DNA of 64,000 nucleotides from Delphinapterus leucas (lineage: Eukaryota > Chordata > Mammalia > Artiodactyla > Monodontidae), in contig NW_022098069.1 in assembly GCF_002288925.2 (NCBI RefSeq), positions 77,530,828 through 77,594,827 of the forward strand. Reading direction: 5' to 3'. Every line of letters starts with the position of its first letter. Positions within the stretch are counted from its first letter, which is position 1. A program made the translations under genes and the position numbers. This document shows positions 9,961-21,563 of this stretch, one piece after another. Below the pieces are notes generated by a model that searched no databases, had not been told where the DNA came from, and saw only the letters and a list, made by a program, of their open reading frames with translations.

Positions 9961-11690
9961 ATTTCCCTCCAGCTATGTTAAGCAGAAAGGAATTTATTAC
10001 AGATTATTAAATCTCTCACACAATCCTGGACAGGGTTAAGAAAAGAGATCTCGGAACCCTTTTCAAAGCTATGCGGCAGGACCAACTTTCTGAGGGAACT
10101 ATTGTCTTGTCTATGTTCAGTAGGTGTATCAACCGTAGTCAGGAAACGGCCATGATGAGGAAGCCACTGTTACTTTGGATAGGAAAAACTTTAGTAAGCA
10201 AAAACCTCTCTAAACTATTGACTTCTGTATCAACAAGCAAACACATCTTTTTGTGTTTACAAGATACCTAGCATAAGGTTAGTTAGCATAAGGCCACTAA
10301 AGAAGAACCTCTCCTCTGTATAGAGAGGGATAGTGTGCTTATTACCTATTATTTCCTAAAAGCTGGGAATATATGTTTCTTGAGCATATTCTCTGGTTTG
10401 AGTTTTGCTGTGAGCTCCATAGTAGACAAACCATCCTTTGAGTTTGAAATCAAGTCTAAAATGGGGCAAAATATGAGTAGCATAATGAAGTTTATTATTA
10501 AATTATATAGGTAACAAATGCTGACCTCATTTTCCCATCAAAGCAAGTTAAGCATCAGTGGTAATTGATCTACATACTTAAAATCTAAAAGAAACCTCTA
10601 ATAATGATAAATTTGTTGATTCCTTTAATAGTTAACTGTGGTTGTTCAGAGACTTTTTTTTTTTTTGAGAATGTAGTTCTCTTTCATGTGTTTGTGTTAC
10701 AAATAATTTAAACCATCAACATTATTTCACTCATACACATGAAACAGTACAACTTGATATCTTTTATTATTTACTATAAAAATATCTTGGGGCATCTAAT
10801 GAGTTGTAGTCCAAATTATGTGTTCAACAAGAGAGCCTGCTAAAAGTCTTATGCAAATCTGCTCCTCATATTATATTTGTCATTTCATATTCACCAAATT
10901 TCTTTAAGTTTTCAGATATTGTATCAGACCACACATCCTTGGCAAACAACATGATGGGATATATATTACAAGACCACCTTAAGTGACATCACTTCTAATA
11001 TGTACAAGGATTTGAAAGAGAAACAGAGCTGCCACATTGATTAATAACTTGATGTATTTTCAAATTAATATTCTTTATTTAGTGGACATTGTTAGAAATT
11101 TACTAAAGATTTTTAGGTGGGGAAACAGAGCAGAATGTTTAATATTACATAGTGTGACTGATTTCTTTTGAAAACCTCCACTAAATACATCTCTTATATA
11201 AATCTCTCTACTCTGCCTTCCAGCCTGTGTGTCTCTGTTCACTCCTTTCCTTCAAAGCTCAGTGTTTTCTGTGTAAGTATCCCTTTCCTAGATCTTTACA
11301 ATGAGGGTGCAGATTTAATTTGTGATCTTCTGTGTTCTATTGTAATTAACTCTCTGTAGTAGGTTTCAGTATGGCAGGGGTCTTCTTTTATAGCAACATT
11401 ATTTTGTTTGTTAAAATTGTAAGAAAGTTCCAAGGATTTAAGATTGGTACTTTAAAATAATGAGTTTTATAATACACAGCTTTAAAAATCTATCCATTTA
11501 TGTTGCATAAGGAAAAACTGAAACAAGTAGAGTCAACTTGATACACTCCTGCCTCACATCACACACAAAAGTCAATTGTAGATTGCATAATTTAGAAGAA
11601 AATATTATGCAGTATCTTTGTGACTTTGGAGTAGATAGGATTTCTTAGACATAGCTAATGATAAGTGAAAATAATAATTTGTGCTGCATT
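9961..11690. other. Unique AT-rich DNA
   Basis: No gene is supported. 9961-10280 looks like a decayed interspersed repeat of unknown family. The stretch at 11160-11350 is pyrimidine-rich and faintly L2-like. Short T runs occur near 10650. Confidence 0.4.
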
Positions 11691-11928
11691 AAAAATAATA
11701 ACTTCTGGGCTTCCCTGGTGGCGCAGTGGTTGAGAGTCCACCTGCCGATGCAGGGGACGCGGTTTCGTGCCCCAGTCCGGGAAGATCCCACATGCTGCGG
11801 AGCGGCTGGGCCCGTGAGCCATGGCCGCTGAGCCTGCGCGTCTGGAGCCTGTGCTCTGCAACGGGAGAGGCCACAACAGTGAGAGGCCCACGTACCGCAA
11901 AAAAATAAAATAAAAATAATAACTTCTG
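11691..11928 (+). mobile_element. CHR-type SINE, short form
   Basis: Forward-oriented cetacean tRNA-Glu SINE. The body starts at 11708 with 'ggcttccctggtggcgcagt', including the A-box 'tggcgcagtgg'. A degenerate B-box 'ggtttcgtgcc' follows, and the body ends at 'cgtaccgc' with an A-rich tail. A perfect 17-bp duplication 'aaaaataataacttctg' flanks it (11691-11707 and 11912-11928). The perfect duplication suggests a relatively recent insertion. Confidence 0.95.
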
Positions 11929-13370
11929 CCTTCACAAGACACTAAGCATAGGGTGAAAAAGCAACCTACAGAAGGAAGATGATTTCACAGTGCATGGATC
12001 CAAATAAAGGATTTTTATCCAAAATAAATAAAGAACTCTTACAAACTAATAGTAAAAAGACATAAATCCACTGGAAATATGGGCAAAAAGTTTCAGCAGA
12101 CACTTAATAGAAGAAGAAATCCAAATAACCAATCAGTAAACATATGAAAAAGTGCCAAGTACATTGGTCATCAATTTATAGAGTAACGAAAGAGGCCAAG
12201 TAATATATTGTGTTAGAGTTCAGGTTCATGGTTATCTTTTGTTCTGTAATACCTGAAAGGGGACCAGGAGGGATTCTGGAGTGCTAGGGTAATTCCATTT
12301 CTTGATCTGGGTGCTGGTTATTCAGGTGTGCTTTATTTGTCAGCAACTCTATGATTATGACAGGTGCAATTTTCTATATGCAGTTTAAATTATAGCCAAA
12401 AGTTAAAGAAACTGGAAAGAACACAATTATTCAATAGATACACACAATAAGAAGGTTCTTCTCAGAATGTTGGAGAATTTTGTTGTGGAGATGAACTGCA
12501 TCTGATGCCCAAATAGGTAGTAGTCAAGAGAAGTCAGAAATGCCCATGACAGAGTCAAATCATTTGTGCACAAAAGAGCATAGAATATGGAGGTACAAAA
12601 ACAGCTGTTACCATGTTACTCTAAATTAGAAATACACCTCATTAAATAGAGGGATGTTTTCTCTCATATTAAAAGAATGATGCATGCCACTGCTCCCAGC
12701 TCAGTAACATTCACCATTAGTTGTCATTTTTGATTTTTGAAATGACTGAAAATGTAAAGAATAGGGGGATTGTTCCTGATGGAGCTATATGACTGACAAG
12801 TTGTATTCTATTTATTTTGCACTAGGTAGTCATATCCAGTTCTGCTGTTGATTTAAGTTTGTGTTGTAGGCATTGATATAATATACTCCGGAAGCTGTGT
12901 GTGCCAGAGACAGTACATTTTCTGATCTCCTAAATTAAATTGCATTTGGCTCTACTCTCACATTTACCAGAGTGGATAGATGTCCAACTAATGTGGACCC
13001 TTCCTCTTTTCCTGCTGCTCTTCTAAAAAGCAGTAAATTGTTTATGGGTACTCAGATCAGTAGAAAAACATTTATACTTAACAGAAATTTTTCTGTTGCT
13101 CTAAGAATACATACATCTTAATTACTAAATCCCAGCATGCACTTTGATTTTGTTTTCTAACTTGATATTTTGGTGGCATTTAAAATATTTTCTCACCAGA
13201 TGCTTACACGTTCTTTTAGTTGTATTCTGAAGAATTTTTCTTTTCTGATTTTCTTAGGTCTTTATAACTTCTACATCTCATGTTTTTTTAATCCTGTTTT
13301 ATTCAGTATTGGGTTTTCCCTAAGTTCCCTCCTAGATCTTCTTTTTATCTTCCTCTACATTCTCTGTCTG
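11929..13370. other. Unique AT-rich DNA
   Basis: No gene is supported. About 11940-12180 has an A-rich texture that could be a decayed L1 fragment on the plus strand, but nothing decisive is visible. The rest shows no recognisable repeat or exon. Confidence 0.4.
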
Positions 13371-13376
13371 AAAGGT

Positions 13377-13424
13377 ATCTATCCACCTTCATATAACTAT
13401 GAAGTTATATGAAGGTGGATAGAT
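13377..13424. repeat. Perfect 22-bp inverted repeat with 4-nt loop
   Basis: Left arm 13377-13398 and right arm 13403-13424 are exact reverse complements around the loop 'atga'. The arm begins 'atctatccaccttcatat'. The near-continuous palindrome would form a very stable hairpin. It is not part of a transposon terminal repeat that I recognise. Confidence 0.9.
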
Positions 13425-13492
13425 TTTTAACTAATAACTAATAAATTTTTAACTAATAACTATATTTTTGTATCTTCAATTTTTGTATCTTC
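13423..13492. repeat. Two adjacent short direct duplications
   Basis: 'atttttaactaataacta' occurs at 13423-13440 and again at 13445-13462. Directly after, 'atttttgtatcttc' occurs at 13464-13477 and 13479-13492. The first duplication overlaps the end of the hairpin arm. Confidence 0.9.
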
Positions 13493-13689
13493 TTCTGACA
13501 CTTTATCTTAGTTCCTAATCCAGGATTAACTATTGCCTGGTAATCATTATTACCTGTGGTACCTTACTCTTCTGTAGGCCCTTTAATCAAGATGAATAAA
13601 ATCAATTTTACTGTTATACCAAAAGTTTTCCTTGTTCTGAAATACCTATATAAAATTAACTTTTTCTTATAATTTAAGACTAAAACAGA

Positions 13690-14160
13690 TTCTAGACCCA
13701 AATCTCTTTAATATGTCTATCCTCTTCCATCCCAATCAATTTAACCTGATTGAAGTTTCCTTCACTTTTTTGCATAACTCACTGCAATAATTTTTTTTAA
13801 CTGGTTACCAGACTCATCTCTTTGCCTTCTAATATACCAGGCCTGAAACTTATCTTTCAAAAGTACATAACCATCACATTATTTGCTTTATTAATTTAAT
13901 CAGAGGTTCCGCATGGTATAGCAGGTGAAGTATAAACTCCCATGTGAAAACACTCCTTTCAGCCTCATCTTATACTACTTCCCACTGGATGCTGTGCTTT
14001 ACTCAGGGAGGATTGTTTGCCATCACTTCATGTCTCCTTGTCTTATCCCATATTCATTTTTCTTGCCTGGAATCTTTTCCTCCATACACACTGAAAATTT
14101 CTCCTCTATCTCCTGTATTCAGGCAGTTATCACTTGCTCTGTGTTCTCCCTGATAGGTTT
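13690..14160 (+). repeat. L2 LINE fragment
   Basis: The passages 'ctgcaataattttttttaac', 'accagactcatctctttgcc', 'tataaactcccatgtg' and 'tcttgcctggaatctttt' follow L2 in order: attgcaatagcctcctaac, ggtctccctgcttcc, and tgcctggaatgctctt. Frames of 69-113 codons here are chance frames in decayed L2. Confidence 0.6.
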
Positions 14161-14174
14161 AAGTGTACAAAAGG

Positions 14175-14275
14175 TGCAAGGTATGCAAAAGGACAAACTC
14201 TCTGTCCTCGTGGAGATGGCATTCCACCCAGAATTGGAGCCAGACAATAAACAAGTGAAGGAATAAATAAATAAG
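14175..14275 (-). repeat. L2 3'-end fragment, inverted
   Basis: 'ctctgtcctcgtggagatgg' followed by 'cattccacccagaattgg' and 'gacaataaacaagtgaag' is the reversed L2 3' end (ccctcatggagcttacattctagtgg, then acaataaac). It abuts a forward L2 copy head-on. Confidence 0.55.
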
Positions 14276-17200
14276 AAAATCACATATTAATATACATGCT
14301 TGGAAATAAACAAAAAAGGTTTAGGCACCCTAACATAACTAGTTGCAGAAGGAATTTTAAAGAATAAGTCTTATGTTTGAGCATAGAACTTTAGCTGGGG
14401 CTTTGTACCAGTCAGTAATGGCGTTTAAATATAGTTTTTTTTCTTATTCAAGAATTCTAGAAGTAGGCTGTTGCTACCATGACTTAGTTATCCTTAGCTT
14501 CTTAGCTTTCTCCTTTAAGCTTGTTGCCTCATGGTCACCCGATGCCTCTCCATTCATCCTACCTCTGTACAAAGCAGAAAGAGGTAAGGAGTAGTTACAT
14601 CTGTTGTTTATTTTGGGGGAAGCAATGTGTTTCCCAGAAAAGTGTACAACAAATTTTTGCTTACATTTTATTGCCAACAACTGGGAAATATGTATGCACT
14701 AATAGTAAAGGAGTTTAAGAAACTGTAGACTGTTGCTGTTATACTTAGCTTGAAATAAACATGATCTCTTCCTCTATACAAAATATTAAGCAAAAAGATA
14801 GGAAACGGGCATGCTGAGTAGGCAACTATTAGTGAATGCCGCAGACCTTAAGGTTGAGAAATAGTTGGTCATGTCAGGCATCCCAGGCACAGGGAAACTC
14901 CAGTGGGAAAGCCTTTTGTGTATTTGTATCTGAGGAATAAAAGTAGGTTACTGAAGCCTGATAGGGGTGAGAAAGATGGGGTATGGTAGATGATGGATTC
15001 AGACATACAAAGTCTAAGATTATAACATCTATCTCCTGCATGGGATCCTCAATTACCCAAGTTGAGGACCTACTTTTTATGCATTTCTTTATTCTAAGCA
15101 CCTTGCAGAGTTCTAGACTAATAGTAAGTTTTTTTTTTTTCATGAGTGAATTTAAGGTAAAGCTCTATATAAATATACTGAAGAGCTCAGTGATTTCCTT
15201 TTTTATAAACAGCATAAACTGTATTCACAGGAACATATGGTAATAGGTCAAAATCTTATGACTGGTAGTCTTCATTTCTAATGTAGATTTCTCTAAGGTT
15301 AATCATATTATTTGAAAACACAAAGGCCTCTTTTAATTGTCAACTGCCTCAATTTCGTAATTCCTTCTTACATATGTTGTTTTGTTTTTGCAAAAGAAGT
15401 CATAAGAAAAATATATTGGTATGTTGGTCTCAATTATCAAAATAATTTCATAAATTCTGTTTATTTTTAACTGTGGAGCTGTGATCATATTTGATATTTC
15501 ACAGCTGTGAAAAATTCACAAATAACTTTGTTTAGTAGTATTTGATTAAGAAATTATAGATTCTGATTTTTTAAATTGGGTGCTGAGATTTGAGTAAATG
15601 GTCTATTTAACCAAATGTTACATTGAGTATATAATATATTAGCCCTATTTTAGGTGGTGTGCAGTTTTTATCATATGACCCGAAAAGAAATGATTGACTC
15701 TATTATTTTCTAAAGCGATATGCTAAATTGCAACTAGTGTTACACTTCACATCAAGTAAGGCAAAGTTTTTCTTTGTAACTGTTCTTTTGAATTCTTTTT
15801 AAATACAAAGCACAAGGCCCAGTGAGGAAAATACTAGGAGTAATTTTTCTTATAGTCATAATAGAAAGCTATTTGTGGAAAAGTTGATAATATGCTACAG
15901 TTGATTTATATTCAGTTACATACTATGTGTTATAACATTCAGAAAGTTTTTTGTGATTTATTTATCTTTACAAGATCTACAAAACCACTCAATGGTTTCT
16001 ATTTTCTGTTTCACTTCTTTAAGACCAAAATATTTTTTTAAAAAAGTATATATATATGGTTTTAGGTTTAATTTTTTTCCATCTAACACTAATGAAAAGT
16101 GGTAAGTTTTTGTGTAATTAATAAATGTTTATAAAGCACAGTTATTTCCAAGGTTCCCATGTACCTTATACTGAATTATTTTGAAAGTTTAATTTTTGCT
16201 TGTTGTGTTTCCCATCTGGTCTTACATTATCATTCTATGATCTATTTCCAAAATAATGCCGGGAAATGGAGTGTTGATTTCTTCTTTACTAAAATATATT
16301 TTCATTATTTTTGAAGTAATGAAAACATTTCTATTTTTGTTTCATTAGCTGGCAACACCTTTTTCCATTATTTTATTTTAGCTGGCTAAGTTTAAATTTG
16401 ACTCTGTGCCTTTTAAAATTCAAAGTGAAATAATCAGAACATTTGACTTCCATTTGCCATCAGCTGAAAGATTAGTTACTTCGACTAGAGGACAATATAA
16501 TCAATAATGGCTAAATTTATGCCTAAGATGACCATCCTTGAAGATATCCTTTTCCTCCTTGGAAGTATAGTAAAGTCCATCATAAATCTGGCCAGGAAAA
16601 AGACCCTCAATTCCTTTTAACTATCTGTCACTCTCCTAAATTCCATTTTTATGGAAGGGAGGTAAAATAATAAATCACAAACCATTAGTCATGAAAGGTC
16701 AATCATATTCCTAAAATATTCTATTCTACCACTTAAGGTCTAGATAGTTTTTATACACAGCCAAGCAGACTGTTTTTTTGCCATTTTCATACTAATGGGA
16801 TCCCCCCAAAAATTGCATAATAAAGCTTGGAATTATGAGGATAATTTATATTTATGTTATTTTCCTGGATTAAAAAAGTAATTCAGCAGGCTTATACTTC
16901 CTTTTGTTACTCAGCTATAGTTTCAATCTTCATATGTTCCCAGAGTATATAAGTCAAAGTACCTAATAAATATTAAATAATTATTCTAATGCTTAGTTCC
17001 AGGTTCAGAAGCAATGGAAGATGAAAAGCAAGGTTTTACTGTGCTTACCATCTCATTCTAGAAGCACAAAACTGCATCAACAATTGAAATTTAGAGGAAA
17101 TATAATAGTAACATAGTAGTACTCTCTTTTAACTAGAAGCAAGACCTGTTTAGTCTCCATAAAAAGATATAGTCAGGTAGTCTGCAAACAAAATCATGCA

Positions 17201-17789
17201 TATTTATTTTTCTGACTATGAAACCTCCAGAATACTTCAGTAAGGCATTATTTTCCTCAATTAGACATTGCCATTCCCTTCAGTACCATAATGTGTATCT
17301 TTATAACTTCTCCCTACCCCTTCCCATTTCAAATAAATTCAAATATGTGTTTCTGTTCATTAGTCACAGACTTGTTCTATTCTTCCAAATTAGAATACAG
17401 CATTTCCCAGTGAAATATTATTCTGGTCTTACCTCCCAGTGGTGTGTTCCAGAGGAGACATGTAAGTGTCCTTCATATAAGTAAGGATGGCTTGGAGAAC
17501 TATATTAAATCATCTTTTCTATAGACTGAAGATCTCTAATTTATCTAGTCTTCTGTTGCTGTGTCAAATTTTCAATTATTTTGACTATCGTTAAAACCTT
17601 CCCCAAAGAGCTTTCTCTTGAGTTACATTGTTCAAAAATCTGCACACTCTCCTGGCAAAATCCTGACCATTGTTCATGATGGCAGAAGAATTGCTGGATT
17701 CTTTTCCTTCATCTTGCATCACTATATCAAAATGTATTTAAATGTTATGCTTTTTAACTTACAGTTGTGTCATCTGGCATTATTGATCT
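14276..17789. other. Long unique AT-rich stretch
   Basis: About 3.5 kb with almost no identifiable repeat, long A/T-rich words and very few CpG. No gene is supported; the 60-90 codon frames have no recognisable features. Repeat-poor stretches like this can hold conserved non-coding elements, but that cannot be judged from one genome. Confidence 0.45.
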
Positions 17790-18645
17790 GCGTCTCCTCA
17801 AAATACTCTCCTCTCTTGGCTTTCATGACACTGCATCCCGTTACTTCCATATGTGTATCCCTGTCTATGACCACTCAGTTTCTTATATATACTCTTCCTC
17901 TTCTATCTGTATACTTTCTTTTCTTGGGTTCTGCCTCTGCTGTTAGTCTCTCTTTACTCTTGCTGGCTTTTCATAGCTACATTCATATCTTAAACTATCA
18001 TTGATATAGCTATGCTCTATGGGTTAAATTTCAACCTTTCTCCAGATCTGCCCATCCTACTAGACATCCCGTGTGGATGTCCCAATCTCTCTTCCATTTT
18101 TCCCTCAGCGCATCCAGGTGAATGGTGTTATCTGTCCCCAGATGTCAAAGTCTGAAATTTGGAAGCCCCTCTTTATTCAAAGTGTCACTGCCTTAGATCA
18201 GGGAGTTCACTTAGATTATTCAAATGGCTTCTTTATCCTTTTCTCTGCCTTTAATTTCTTACCCTCTTCTCTTATCCTTGCTGCTGACCTTTTCAGTATA
18301 TCTTTAAGTATTGCCACAGTTTTTTCTATAATATGCCAATTAGATAGTACACTGTTTCTTTTGCCTGGACTATCCTTTTTCAGTCTCTGTTACTACTTTC
18401 ATGTAAAATATAACAAACCAGGAAGGCTCTAGAACATCCTACCTCATGTTTCCATTAAACTTTGTATGATTGCGACTTCATTGAATGTGAAGCGCTGGTT
18501 GTGATTTCTGTAGTATGGCTAGACCCCAGCACAGGCAGAGGCATTATCCTCCCATGGAATCCCTTGAATGCCTAGTAAAGTGCATGCAGCAGGGTAAAGA
18601 TGCAATAAGTATTTTTCAAAAATCAATGAATAAATGAATGAACAC
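17790..18645 (+). repeat. L2 LINE, long 3' portion
   Basis: The L2 landmarks can be followed in order: 'tttcatgacactgcatccc'; 'gctttcatagctacattc'; 'ctagacatcccgtgtggatg' (L2 ctggacatctccacctggatg); 'aaatttggaagcccctc'; 'tttgcctggactatcc'; and the terminal 'aatgaataaatgaatgaac' tail. The 119- and 128-codon frames here and just upstream are remnants or chance and not active. Confidence 0.7.
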
Positions 18646-18984
18646 AAAAAGAATACATATGTTCTTCATAGGCAGAGCCTATCATGATAAATAGCTATCA
18701 AAGACGTATCAGGTGTAGTATTAGGAACTTAAATTTTCTTAGTCATTCCAGAGATTTTCATATTGTAGGTAAGAATTAGTGCTATTTCAAATTATATGAA
18801 ATATTTCAATTTAAGAATCTATTTAAGGAGTTTTCTTTTCAGTATGCGAAATGTTCAGATTTCCTATTTATGTCATCATTCCTCCTCATGTGGAATAAGC
18901 TTGGGAGATACTGAAAAAATGACGAACTAATTAGAAGACTACATGAAGAGTAAAAAGTAAGAGTAAGGGCAGTAGATTCTTCAT
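18646..18984. other. Unique AT-rich spacer between L2 copies
   Basis: No gene or repeat is recognised in this 340-bp spacer. Confidence 0.4.
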
Positions 18985-19075
18985 TCATTTATTTACTCAG
19001 CAAATATTCATTGAGTATATACAACAGGTCGGGCACTGTTAGGTTGTAGATGCACAGCAGAGATAATACACCCCT
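18985..19075 (-). repeat. L2 3'-end fragment
   Basis: 'ctcagcaaatattcattgag' followed by 'caggtcgggcactgttagg' is the reversed extreme 3' end of L2 (caacaaatatttattgagc, then gtgccaggcactgttctagg). Confidence 0.6.
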
Positions 19076-19084
19076 CCAAGTTTC

Positions 19085-19985
19085 CCTACAGATTTGTCTA
19101 TCAAGCTTCCTACTCAGAATTTTCACTCAGTTGTTTAATATGCAGGTCAAATTTATATGTCCAAAACCAAGGTCTTGAAAATTTTTCCCAACCCCTATTG
19201 CTATCTTAGTCTTTCTCATCTCAGTTAATGAAACGATTGTCCACACAGTTTCCCAGGTTAAATACCTGTAAGTCATTCCTTATTAATTTTTCTTCATATC
19301 TCAAATCCAATACAACAGTCAATCTATCAGCTCTGTATTCAAAGTATATTCTTTTGGTTCGCTTCTTTGCCACCCTAACTCACTCCTAGACTTCTACAGT
19401 AGTCTACTAACTTTTCTCCTACTTCCATTGTTGTTCACTAAATATAACCCTCATACAGCCACTAGACTAGCCTTCTAGAAATTTAATTAGAACCATATCA
19501 CTACCTTCCAAACCTCCTTTTTTCTAGCCCCACTTAAAACTTCCATTGGTTTCTCCTTGCATCCAAATTAAAATCAGTTTGTTAAATAGTATAAAGTGTC
19601 TATATAATATAGCCTTTGTTTACCTCCTATCTGACTGCATTTTCTAACACTCTCCTCTCATTCACAGAGTACCAACTACAGTGGCTTTTAAAACCTCAAG
19701 GTTTCCCTTGCTGCCCCCTCTGCTCTTTCCACGAGTCCTTCCATGACTGACTTCTTTTTCTCAATCAAGTCTTAGTTAAAAATTCACCTCTGGGAGGCCT
19801 GTCTTTACTTCACTAAAATTCTAACATACTATTCACAAGTTCCTTTCTAGATCATTTCTTTAAAAATTTTTGTTCATAATACATCACAGCCAAAACCCAT
19901 CTTATTTATTTTGTTTACCTGCTTGGTCTCTGTATCCAACCAACAGTATAGATAAGCACTATGTGAGCAGAAATTCTCAGTCTTA
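19085..19985 (+). repeat. L2 LINE, long 3' portion
   Basis: 'tatatgtccaaaaccaaggt', 'tacctgtaagtcattcctta', 'tagactagccttctagaaat', 'cttccattggtttctcc', 'aattcacctctgggaggcct' and 'actatgtgagcagaaattct' follow L2 in order (atgtccaaaacagaact; ctgggagtcatcctaga; agccagagtgatc; caatggctccccat; gtcacctcctcagggaagcc; atgtaagctccatgaggg). It is the second forward L2 copy in tandem array order. Confidence 0.7.
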
Positions 19986-20287
19986 TTCATGCTGTTTTTA
20001 GTGTGCAGAACACTCTTGTGAAATTTAAATTTTGGAAAAGGTTTCCATAAATCCTAGAGAAGACACTTTGATGTTCATACTCTAAAATATATGGTATCCT
20101 TTTGATATTCTTGATTTCCGGATCTGGAGTGCCTCTCCTATTGAAAGTGCTCGGCTCATGCTGACAACAATTTTGCTTGAAAACCTCTGCTATATGCAAA
20201 CAAATACACAAATATAAATGATGTATCTAACCAAATGCAACTCTACATAGACAACCGAACTAATTTTACGGAGTGGCAAAATTGTTG
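19986..20287. other. Unique DNA
   Basis: No recognisable gene or repeat. The minus-strand 74-codon frame has no features. Confidence 0.4.
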
Positions 20288-20548
20288 TTTCTTTTGAAGA
20301 GTGAATATAAATTCTGTCATTTGATTCAATATTTGATTTATAGCACTCTTCAAATGTGTTTTATGTAAATTTTAAAAATTTTAGAATAATTAATGGCAGT
20401 AGTGAGGAACGAATTTCTGTTTGAGCGTTTATAAAAGGTCACTTCCGAGTACATAAAAGTATTTAATAGTTTGTCTCTGTTAAGATTTGGTCCCAAGGCT
20501 GACAATTAGTTCATTTCTTTTAAAAGAATTGATTGTGCTGATAATGAG
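20288..20548 (+). repeat. Local duplication, copy 1
   Basis: This ~260-bp segment recurs at 21315-21563 in the same orientation. Shared blocks include 'atttgatttatagcactctt', 'aatggcagtagtgagga', 'ctgacaattagttcatttct' and 'gattgtgctgataatgag'. Similarity starts and stops sharply. I recognise no transposon family. Confidence 0.9.
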
Positions 20549-20813
20549 CAGTTAACTTTGTTATTTATTTGTTTGTTTGTTTTTTCTGCTTAGCATGTTT
20601 TCCCATACCTTTTCTTCTAAAAAACACTACCGCATCTCCTTTAGAGAACTTCTCTCCCACTACCTGTGGTTCTGGTCAGATTATCATTCATTGAACCTAA
20701 ACCTGGGATACAGGCTTTTGGTCCAAAAGTAGGAAAAGTGTCCCATTGCTCAGAATTTTCTGAACTGTTAGTAGGTAATATTTTTCTCTTCTTTTTGGAT
20801 TTCATATCATAAG

Positions 20814-20919
20814 GGTGTTAAGACTGGAGCTGCTGAAAGTCTTCCAGAAAATCGAAGCAGCCTATTTGCAGAAGAAAAAAATTAAACCAAGAGTTGAAGA
20901 AAACCAAAGACAAGCAAAG
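20814..20919 (+). other. Candidate unannotated exon
   Basis: Signals occur in the right order for an internal exon. A pyrimidine tract 'tttttctcttctttttgg' (20781-20798) precedes AG acceptors at 20812-20813 and 20821-20822. Then comes an unusually coding-like stretch rich in CTG, GAG, GCC and AAG codons, and a donor 'aag|gtaaac' at 20917-20925. One plus-strand frame stays open throughout: it encodes about 35 residues containing LELLKVFQKIEAAYLQKKK, a Lys/Glu/Leu-rich, helix-prone stretch. A second frame is open almost to the end. I do not recognise the protein. It lies between the two copies of the local duplication. It could also be a decayed exon or chance. Confidence 0.3.
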
Positions 20920-21263
20920 GTAAACAAATGAGAGAGAAAGAAATTTGATTTCATTTATTTGAATTTTAAAGTCCAGGTGAGGTAAATAATCTTTTCATAA
21001 TGATTAATTTGTGATGATGTTCTATTATTTTCAACCAAATGAATCCTGATTAATACAGAGATACTTAATAACTTTCCTTCAAATGAATATTGAATATACT
21101 AAATAAATCCATTTTTTAAATTACCTCTGGGAAATTGTTACTTCTTCTACTGTATTGAAGTTGAGTATTCAAGAAATATTATATGATGGAGATAATGGAA
21201 GATGATTCCATGTTCCAATTCAATTCTTGACTTGGAAAAAAAAAAAGACTATCTAATGTCCTT

Positions 21264-21317
21264 CATAATAGGTCATTACCTGTGCCTTTTCATAATAGGT
21301 CATTACCTGTGCCTTTT
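21264..21317 (+). repeat. 27-bp perfect tandem duplication
   Basis: The unit starting 'cataataggtcattacc' and ending 'tgtgcctttt' occurs at 21264-21290 and again exactly at 21291-21317. It directly abuts the start of copy 2 of the local duplication. Confidence 0.95.
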
Positions 21318-21563
21318 CTTTTGAAAAGTGAATATAAATGCTGTCATTTAATTCAATATTTGATTTATAGCACTCTTCAAATGTATTTTATGTAAATTTT
21401 TAAAATTTTGGAGTAATTAATGGCAGTAGTGAGGAATGAATTCTATTTGAGGGTCTATAGGTTACTGCTGAGTATGTAAAAATATTTAATAGTTTGTTAA
21501 ATTTGGTCCCAAAGCTGACAATTAGTTCATTTCTTTTAAAAAATTGATTGTGCTGATAATGAG
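21315..21563 (+). repeat. Local duplication, copy 2
   Basis: Second copy of the 20288-20548 segment, about 1027 bp downstream in direct orientation. By eye it is roughly 85-90% identical, with several small deletions (for example after 'agtttgtt'). That divergence implies the duplication is old, comparable to old neutral repeats. Confidence 0.9.

Noticed and set aside
11645..11942. Several ~95-codon frames on both strands
   Set aside because: They all lie in a CHR SINE; the same peptide strings recur at 6.6, 27.8, 49.9, 57.9 and 60.1 kb because the SINE recurs.
18073..18432. 119-codon frame
   Set aside because: It falls in a decayed L2 copy in which the L2 order can be followed; it is not a separate gene.
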